Below are positions 56,085-64,000 of a DNA stretch of 64,000 bases, one piece after another. The DNA is taken from assembly GCA_014843695.1 (NCBI GenBank), contig CM026387.1, positions 72,017,749 to 72,081,748 of the forward strand. The letters are read 5' to 3'. Position 1 is the first letter of the stretch. Each line of letters opens with the position of its first letter. The stretch comes from Archivesica marissinica (Eukaryota; Mollusca; Bivalvia; Venerida; Vesicomyidae). The notes under the pieces are model-generated. The model did not search any database. It was given only the letters and a program-made list of their open reading frames with translations, and was not told the origin of the DNA. A program made the position numbers and the translations under genes.

Positions 56085-57948
56085 ATTGTTGGTAGAGATA
56101 TATTAGCACCTACATTGCATACACTATTTAATAGGATTTTTGATATTGGATATTTTCCTGTAAAATGGTCAGAAGGGTATATTGTTCCGTTGCATAAAAA
56201 GGGAAGTGTGAACAATGTTGACAATTACCGAGGAATTACCTTACTTAGTTGTTTAGGCAAACTGTTTTCACGTATATTAAATAATAGACTTAGAAATTGG
56301 GCTGAACATTACAATGTGTATGTTGAAGCACAAGCTGGTTTCCGATCGCATATGAGTACAGTAGACAATATATTTGTATTAAATGGACTTATAAACCACA
56401 TGCTGAACAAAGGGAAACAACTATATGCGTTGTTTGTAGACTTTTCGAAAGCCTTTGATTTTGTAGTTAGAGAAAATCTATGGTATAAGTTAATAAAATT
56501 AGGACTTCGTGGGAAAATTATTAATATTATGTAATCCATGTACAGTTCAATTAAATCACGAGTTAATTATATGAATACACTTAGTGATGAAATACCATGT
56601 ATGATCGGAGTCAGACAAGGCGAGTGCTTATCTCCCTTTTTATTCTCAATGTGTATAAATGATCTTGAAGATGTTTTTATCCATAGTGGTGCTCAGGGTA
56701 TGGAAGTTCACATGTTTAAGGTATTTTTATTACTGTATGCCGATGATATAGTTATCTTTGCACACTCAGCAGTAGAATTGCAACAACATATGCATCTATT
56801 GTCTGATTAGTGTACAACATGGAAAATATGGAGAGTAAATGTATCAAAAACAAAAGTGATGATATTTAAAAAAGGTGGTACTATACATAGAAATTTAATA
56901 TTTTATTATGAGGGACAAGAGATTGAAATTGTGAATAAGTTTACATATCTGGGTATTGTTTTCTCGAGTGGTGGGCAATTAAGTACTGCACAAAATACAC
57001 TTGCTGGGCAAGCCCAAAAAGCAATTTTTAAGTTAAACAAATATTTATATAAATTTACATATATAACACCTAAGCATCGATTAGATCTATTTGACAAAGT
57101 AGTAGCACCTATTATGAATTATTGTAGTGAAGTTTGTGCTTTTGCAAAGGATTTATCTATTGAAAGAGTACATTTAAAGTTTTGCAAAAAGCTATTAGGA
57201 GTTAAGAAAACGACACAGAATGATTTTGTGTATGGAGAATTAGGAAGAGTTACTTATAAATGTCTACAATGTTATAAAATACTGGATAAAAATTTTACAT
57301 TTAAATGAAAATAAATATGTATCGCTAGTATATAACATGTTAAAAGAAGATTTAGTGAGTGTCCCTAATAAGGTGAATTGGTGTTCTTTGGTAAAAGACT
57401 TGTTAAACTCACTTGGTTTCAACGATGCATGGTTGCAGCAAAGTGTTGGAAACATTGACTTGTTTTTATATCTTGTTCGACAAAGAATTACCGATCAATT
57501 TGTTCAAAATTGGCATGACAGGCTAGACAATTCTAGTAGGGCACTATTTTATAGAACTATTGCTTCCTTTAAATTTCAACCATATTTAGAATACTTTACA
57601 ATAAATAAGTTTTGTCAGTCAATTACTAAATTAAGAGTATCGTCGCATAGACTACATATTGAGGCAGGTAGATGGGCTAGACCTAGAAGTATACCTAGAA
57701 ACGAAAGAGTTTGTTATATATGTAATGAAATAGAGGATGAATTTCACTTTGTTATGGAATGCTCATTGTACAATGATTTAAGGTGTCAGTATATTCCAGC
57801 GAAATTTTGGAGGCGTCCAAATATGTATAAGTTTATAGAATTGATTAATAATGAAAGCCAGACTACAATTAGGAAATTAGGTGTGTATATACATAATGCT
57901 TTTGCAAAACGAAATGAAAATCTGTATACAGCAAATAATGGCATGTAA
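56085..57948 (+). pseudogene. Second LINE, reverse transcriptase and carboxy-terminal part (CR1/L2-like)
   Basis: The sequence opens abruptly beside family B copy 3: FNRIFDIGYFPVKWSEGYIV and NYRGITLLSCLGKLFSRILN. Then come LYALFVDFSKAFDFV, GVRQGECLSPFLFSMCINDL, LLLYADDIVIFA, KFTYLGIVFSSGG and a carboxy-terminal RWARPRSIPRNERVCYIC with DEFHFVMECSLYNDLR. The YADD box, the absence of RNase H and the final C-x2-C...H-x4-C finger suggest the CR1/L2 side. TAA (56533) and TAG (56808) interrupt an otherwise aligned frame, and one base near an A5 run (57288) shifts it. The endonuclease half is missing. Confidence 0.75.
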
Positions 57949-58508
57949 TATTCCAGGTACTTTCAGCTAACGCCCTAGAAATGTAAGTTGTATTACTTAA
58001 CGTGTTAAATAGTTAGCACACCATCCGAATCTTAAACTTTAGGGAGCGTGGATGCTAAATGGCTAATTTACACATTGAATTACACATTAGGAAACCATTT
58101 GTTGGTCTTTCTGTTTCGTTTCATTTAAGGTCAACGTCATATTGGTTTCATTTAAAAAAGTATATTTATTATTAGTTATAGTGAAAATTTAAATACCGAA
58201 TGAACAGCTAAACAATATAAATAACCTGGAACATTATAATATTATAGTAAATGCTACAATATAGCAATATAGCAATATTTAAAATGTGAGTAATTACTGT
58301 AAATGTATGGATACTATATGTAAAATATGATCATGAATACGTATAACCTTCTCCACATTTGAACAACTCTATATTTCTTTATGTTTGATATCTATGTACA
58401 TTGTACAAGTATTTATATAATTAATGCTATTATCACTGTTTGCCATAAAGTATGCATGTATATGTCCTCATGGGCTTTTGAGCCTATTGGAATTCAGAAA
58501 TAAAATAT
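57949..58508. other. AT-rich spacer without a gene
   Basis: CAATATAGCAATATAGCAATATTT at 58257-58280 is a small triple repeat, here cut to its unit AATATAGC. Nothing else is recognisable. Confidence 0.5.
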
Positions 58509-59835
58509 CATATATTCCCATGATAAATCCAGTCAATTTAAGCTGGAAATACGTGGTTATTTTATATATTCCCATGATAACTCAGGTCAATTTAAGCTGG
58601 AAATACGTGGTTATTTTATATATTCCCATGATAAATCCGGTCAATTTAAGCTGGAAATATGTGGTTATTTTATATATTCCCATGATAACTCTGGTCAATT
58701 TAAGCTGGAAATATGTGGTTATTTGATATATTCCCATGATAAATCCTGTCAATTTAAGCTGGAAATATGTGGTTATTTTATATATTCCCATGATAAATCC
58801 GGTCAATTTAAGCTGGAAATATGTGGTTATTTTATATATTCCCATGATAAATCCGGTCAATTTAAGCTGGAAATATGTGGTTATTTGATATATTCCCATG
58901 ATAAATCCGGTCAATTTAAGCTGGAAATATGTGGTTATTTTATATATTCCCATGATAAATCCGGTCAATTTAAGCTGGAAATATGTGGTTATTTTATATA
59001 TTCCCATGATAAATCCGGTCAATTTAAGCTGGAAATATGTGGTTATTTGATATATTCTCATGATAAATCCGGTCAATTTAAGCTGGAAATATGTGGTTAT
59101 ATGATATATCCCATGATAAATCCGGTCAATTTAAGCTGGACATATGTGGTTATTTTATATATTCCCATGATAAATCCGGTCAATTTAAGCTGGAAATATG
59201 TGGTTATTTTATATATTCCCATGATAAATCCGGTCAATTTAAGCTGGACATATGTGGTTATTTTATATATGCCCATGATAAATCTGGTCAATTTAAGCTG
59301 GAAATATGTGGTTATTTGATATATTCCGATGATAAATCCGGTCAATTTAAGCTGGACATATGTGGTTATTTTATATATTCCCATGATAAATCCGGTCAAT
59401 TTAAGCTGGAAATATGTGGTTATTTTATATATTCCCATGATAAATCCGGTCAATTTAAGCTGGAAATATGTGGTTATATGATATATGCCCATGATAAATC
59501 CGGTCAATTTAAGCTGGAAATATGTGGTTATTTTATATATTCCCATGATAAATCCAGTCAATTTAAGCTGGACATATGTGGTTATTTTATATATTCCCAT
59601 GATAAATCCGGTCAATTTAAGCTGGAAATATGTGGTTATTTTATATATTCCCATGATAAATCCGGTCAATTTAAGCTGGAAATATGTGGTTATTTTATAT
59701 ATTCCCATGATAACTCCGGTCAATTTAAGCTGGACATATGTGGTTATTTTATATATTCCCATGATAAATCCGGTCAATTTAAGCTGGAAATATGTGGTTA
59801 TTTTATATATTCCCATGATTGATCTGGTCAATTTA
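58509..59835. repeat. About 25 tandem copies of a 54-bp unit
   Basis: The unit reads ATTCCCATGATAAATCCGGT, CAATTTAAGCTGGAAATATG, TGGTTATTTTATAT. As 54 is divisible by three and the unit lacks stops in several frames, long frames (18-residue repeat HDKSGQFKLEICGYFIYS on plus, another on minus) run through it on both strands. Variants (AAATCC/AACTCC; GGAAAT/GGACAT; TTTTAT/TTGATA/TATGAT) are scattered in runs, hinting at local duplication of blocks. Confidence 0.95.
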
Positions 59836-60129
59836 TTTAGCGTTCTCAAATGTCTGTCAGCGAAAGTTGCTACCCATACAGTCGTGACAAACTACAATTG
59901 TCTTTTGCTTAGAACAAAATAAATAACTTCATGTTCATTTATTGTATATATTATAACACAATTAATAATATTGTAATACCTCAGTAATTGATGTCAACAA
60001 TTATATGCTATGTTGTAGTACAATTTACCTTTATTTTCGAATTTCAGACAATTTTATTGATGCAAGATGATCCATATTTAATTTGTGTTATTTTGAGGTG
60101 CTAATATTAAAGTTATTGCTGTATGTTGA

Positions 60130-60985
60130 GTGTAGTAACTGTGCAGAAATGTGATGGTGGCAGCCATGATGGTTCGAGTGTAAACCTTGATCAGAAATTC
60201 TACAGTGATGTGAAGGTGGCAGCAATGTTGGTTCGAGTGTAAACCTTGATTAGAAACTCTGCTGTGATGTGCTTGTGGCGGCTATGCTGGTTTGAATGCA
60301 TACTCTGCTGTGATGTAAGGTGGGAGCAATGTTGGTTTGAGTGTAAACTTTCATTAGAAACTCTGCTGTGATGTGACGGTGGCAGCCATGTTGGTTTGAG
60401 TGTAAACTTTCATTAGAAACTCTGCTGTGATGTGACGTGTCAGCCATTTTGGTTTAAATGTACACTTTGATTAGAAACTCTGCTGTGATGTGCTTGTGGC
60501 TGCATACTCTGCTGTGATGTGACTGTGGCAGTCATGTTGGTTTGAGTGGAAACTTTCATTAGAAACTCTGCTATGATGTGACGGTGGCAGTCATGTTGGT
60601 TTGAGTGGAAACTTTGATTAGAAACACTGCTGTGATGTGCTTGTGGCGGCCATGTTGGTTTGACTGCATACTCTGTTGTGATGTGATGGTGGCAGCCATG
60701 TTGGTTTGAGGAGTGTAAACTTTCATTAGAAACTCTGCTGTGATGTGACGGTGGCAGCCATATTGGTTTGAATTCATATTCTGCTGTGATGTGACGGTGA
60801 CAGCCATGTTGGTTTGAATGCATACTCTGCTGTGATGTGACAGTGGCAGTCATGTTGGTTTGAGTGTAAACTTTGATTAGAAACTCAGCTGTGCTGTGAT
60901 GGTGGCAGTGGTGTTGGTTTGAGTGTAAACTTTGATTAGAAACTCTGCCGTGATGCGATGTTAGCAGCCATGTTGGTTCATCTAC
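60130..60985. repeat. Tandem array with two alternating unit lengths (about 59 and 44 bp)
   Basis: The core CTGCTGTGATGTGACGGTGG and CAGCCATGTTGGTTTGAGTG repeats about 16 times. Some units carry TAAACTTTCATTAGAAACT and others a shorter AATGCATACT linker. Units are more diverged than in the neighbouring arrays. Confidence 0.9.
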
Positions 60986-61258
60986 ATCCAGGTCAGTTGC
61001 TTAATAACACGACTTTCTCTTTATTGTTTACATTTCAAAACTAAAATGTCATTGAACTTTGATCAGGTTGTCTAGGAGGTGTTAACTCAAAGAAGTGGAT
61101 ATATTAGTCATTTGATTAAATCCTTCATTTATTGATTTGAATCATAAAGTATTGCCTCCCATTCAAGTTTAGGCATTGTGCACCGATTATATTATCCGAT
61201 GGTCAGCGTCAGTTTTTAACAGTGCACAGTGTAGCGTTCTTTCCCATTGTGAATTGCA

Positions 61259-61524
61259 GTCTGGATTGTACATACATACTATATATTGCACAGTCTGGAT
61301 TGTACATACATACTATATATTGCACAGTCTGGATTGTACATACATACTATATATTGCACAGTCTGGATTGTACATACATACTATATATTGCACAGTCTGG
61401 ATTGTACATACATACTATATATATTGTACAGTCTGGATTGTACATACATACTATATATTGCACAGTCTGGATTGTACATACATACTATATATTGCACAGT
61501 CTGGATTGTACATACATACTATAA
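61259..61524. repeat. About eight tandem copies of a 34-bp unit
   Basis: The unit CAGTCTGGATTGTACATACA plus TACTATATATTGCA is nearly invariant; one copy is two bases longer (TATATATTGTA). The plus frames over it are artefacts. Confidence 0.95.
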
Positions 61525-61639
61525 TTATTTATATCTTAGGCTGTTAATTAAGTTCAACAACACGATATGCTTGACATTGTTTTTCTTTATTAATTCCAGT
61601 CTAAAATGTACCGGAAAATTGTAGTAAAGTTATGTTATA

Positions 61640-61830
61640 CAGATGGGTCCAACTTAGCATGTGTTCCAGTCTGTCGATATTTCGCTTTTTAACGTTCGGA
61701 AAATTATTGATATTATCAGAAACGCAATACAGCTCATTAATGTTGTTGGTGTTAAAATATATTTATATGACGGACGAGGCAAAATATATCAACGCCTGTT
61801 CATGCTAGGTTCAACTATGTTTTTGAAGTT
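61640..61830. repeat. Dispersed repeat, second copy of the 42.0/42.7-kb family
   Basis: GTGTTCCAGTCTGTCGATAT, GGTGTTAAAATATATTTATA and GGCAAAATATATCAACGCCT match 41990-42020 and 42700-42770 in order. Confidence 0.6.
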
Positions 61831-62129
61831 GAATTCCACTTAAAACTTGTTTCTCAATCGAGATAAATAAATTTGCATAAAACTAAACATAAATATTAGA
61901 TAAGCTGAATACGTTCTTTTATGAACACATTAGTGTTCTACCTTATATATAGGCAGGGTACTAAATCTTGTTGGATGTACTGAATTCTTCTCAACTATTT
62001 ATTAGGGATTTGGTTGAATAAATTAACTCTTGTGTGAATTTACAAAGTCTTGATTGTGTGCGTAAGACTGGTATATGTGGTACCGCCAGTGGTCGACTTG
62101 CATCCAGTCACTTAGCAAGAAGATTGTAT

Positions 62130-62600
62130 CACTATATAATATACAATGGTATATTGCTTAAGATGTTATAAATACTTTCTGCTCCTCTAATATATATACT
62201 ATAACACAATTAATAATGTATAATATACAATGGTATATTGTTTAAGATGTTATAAATAACTTTCTGCTTCTCTAATACTATATATTATAACAATTAATAA
62301 TGTATAATATACAATGGTATATTGCTTAAGATGTTATAAATACCTTCTGCTCCTCAAATACTATATACTATAACACAATTAATAATGTATAATATACAAT
62401 GGTATATTGTTTATAAATACTTTCTGCTCCTCTAATATATATACTATAACACAATTAATAATGTATAATATACAATGGTATATTGCTTAAGATGTTATAA
62501 ATAACTTTCTGCTTCTCTAATCTATATACTATAACACAATTAATAATGTATAATATACAATGGTAAGATAATATAAATACTTACTGCTTGTTCCTTTAAT
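62130..62600. repeat. Five to six tandem copies of an 80-88-bp AT-rich unit
   Basis: ATAATGTATAATATACAATG, GTATATTGCTTAAGATGTTA, TAAATACTTTCTGCTCCTCT and ACTATAACACAATTA recur in that order. Unit length varies by loss of the TTGCTTAAGATG segment. Confidence 0.9.
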
Positions 62601-62848
62601 GTATATATTATAGTGTACATGTATGAGAATAAGTAAGACAATTAACATGCTTTTGCTTAGCGACAATTATAAAAGTTCAACATACTGGATATATTCGCCA
62701 TCCACTGTAACATTGTTAGACAATCTTTTTCTCTCCAGCAATGGCTGAAACGATAAGTGAATACATTAATGAACCTGGTCTGCAAAATGTAATCATTTCA
62801 TACCAAGATATAATATGCTGACATAGCACATGGCAAATCTACACCTAT

Positions 62849-63848
62849 NNNNNNNNNNNNNNNNNNNNNNNNNNNNNNNNNNNNNNNNNNNNNNNNNNNN
62901 NNNNNNNNNNNNNNNNNNNNNNNNNNNNNNNNNNNNNNNNNNNNNNNNNNNNNNNNNNNNNNNNNNNNNNNNNNNNNNNNNNNNNNNNNNNNNNNNNNNN
63001 NNNNNNNNNNNNNNNNNNNNNNNNNNNNNNNNNNNNNNNNNNNNNNNNNNNNNNNNNNNNNNNNNNNNNNNNNNNNNNNNNNNNNNNNNNNNNNNNNNNN
63101 NNNNNNNNNNNNNNNNNNNNNNNNNNNNNNNNNNNNNNNNNNNNNNNNNNNNNNNNNNNNNNNNNNNNNNNNNNNNNNNNNNNNNNNNNNNNNNNNNNNN
63201 NNNNNNNNNNNNNNNNNNNNNNNNNNNNNNNNNNNNNNNNNNNNNNNNNNNNNNNNNNNNNNNNNNNNNNNNNNNNNNNNNNNNNNNNNNNNNNNNNNNN
63301 NNNNNNNNNNNNNNNNNNNNNNNNNNNNNNNNNNNNNNNNNNNNNNNNNNNNNNNNNNNNNNNNNNNNNNNNNNNNNNNNNNNNNNNNNNNNNNNNNNNN
63401 NNNNNNNNNNNNNNNNNNNNNNNNNNNNNNNNNNNNNNNNNNNNNNNNNNNNNNNNNNNNNNNNNNNNNNNNNNNNNNNNNNNNNNNNNNNNNNNNNNNN
63501 NNNNNNNNNNNNNNNNNNNNNNNNNNNNNNNNNNNNNNNNNNNNNNNNNNNNNNNNNNNNNNNNNNNNNNNNNNNNNNNNNNNNNNNNNNNNNNNNNNNN
63601 NNNNNNNNNNNNNNNNNNNNNNNNNNNNNNNNNNNNNNNNNNNNNNNNNNNNNNNNNNNNNNNNNNNNNNNNNNNNNNNNNNNNNNNNNNNNNNNNNNNN
63701 NNNNNNNNNNNNNNNNNNNNNNNNNNNNNNNNNNNNNNNNNNNNNNNNNNNNNNNNNNNNNNNNNNNNNNNNNNNNNNNNNNNNNNNNNNNNNNNNNNNN
63801 NNNNNNNNNNNNNNNNNNNNNNNNNNNNNNNNNNNNNNNNNNNNNNNN
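62849..63848. other. Assembly gap, 1,000 N
   Basis: Exactly 1,000 ambiguous bases, likely a gap of conventional size. It lies between a tandem-rich stretch and another tandem array, as expected where assembly fails in repeats. Frames reported across it have no content. Confidence 0.99.
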
Positions 63849-64000
63849 CTCCATACAACGACAGCCATTTAACCCTTTCCTTCATAGAGATTTAGGTTAA
63901 TATACTATTATATCTCCATACAACGACAGCCATTTAACCCTTTCCTTCATAGAGATTTAGTTATATACTATTTATCTCCATACAACGACAGCCTTTAACC
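63849..64000. repeat. Tandem array of a 62-65-bp unit, open at both ends
   Basis: CTCCATACAACGACAGCCAT, TTAACCCTTTCCTTCATAGA and GATTTAG...ATACTATT occur two and a half times up to the window end. The array probably continues into the gap and beyond. Confidence 0.85.

Noticed and set aside
58582..59922. Repetitive proteins of 100-250 residues on both strands
   Set aside because: By-products of a 54-bp tandem repeat; frames overlap on both strands with no start context, splice signals or non-repeat domain.
62793..63900. Frames of about 350 codons over the gap
   Set aside because: They consist of unknown bases.

Overview
The window looks like nuclear DNA of an AT-rich invertebrate animal, most likely a mollusc or another lophotrochozoan. 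It has spliced genes with GT-AG introns, tRNA-derived SINEs, THAP/YqaJ ISL2EU transposons, Polintons, piggyBac-like, Tc1-like and hAT-like elements, non-LTR retrotransposons with RNase H, and many minisatellites. Nothing bacterial is visible. The organism assignment is inference from repeat content. I recognise only two plausible host exons: an Ig-domain exon (43332-43625, minus) and a 113-nt exon (18090-18202, minus) whose splice phases fit. They may belong to one gene whose roughly 25-kb intron is filled with transposons.

Layout. 1-4.4 kb: decayed ISL2EU element 1, with a SWIM/YqaJ-type gene on plus converging on a THAP-DDE transposase on minus. 5.4-13.0 kb: Polinton A, a decayed protein-primed-type DNA polymerase B followed in frame by a NADAR domain, then two tandem paralogous unknown genes. 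It is interrupted by a SINE with a 13-bp target duplication and by a TIR transposon (family A) that itself holds family B copy 1. 13.5-16.1 kb: family B copy 2. 16.5-18.1 kb: a piggyBac-like MITE and minisatellites. 19.5-20.5 kb: 1,014 bp made only of A and C. 20.6-23.5 kb: hAT-like and piggyBac transposase scraps and more family A copies. 26.0-41.45 kb: Polinton B, with capsid, packaging ATPase, small genes and a PolB amino-terminal fragment. It is split by a TIR element and by a piggyBac-like MITE, which is itself split by a complete ISL2EU element (intact spliced transposase, nearly intact SAP-SWIM-YqaJ gene) and a Tc1-like element. 45.5-58 kb: family B copy 3 carrying a nearly complete LINE of the I/Nimb group, then a second, CR1/L2-like LINE fragment. 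58.5-64 kb: five different tandem arrays around a 1,000-base assembly gap.

How the parts relate. The region is mostly a stack of mobile elements whose order of arrival can be read from interrupted genes and target-site duplications. In each ISL2EU element a transposase and a YqaJ-type nuclease gene face each other. The Polintons supply viral-type replication and capsid genes. The non-autonomous elements (TTAA-flanked MITEs, family A and B, SINEs) presumably depend on enzymes encoded elsewhere; a piggyBac transposase remnant lies at 21.3-21.7 kb. Several otherwise long reading frames break only at A or G homopolymer runs, so some frameshifts may be assembly errors and not mutations. All family assignments are from reading motifs; no database search was run.
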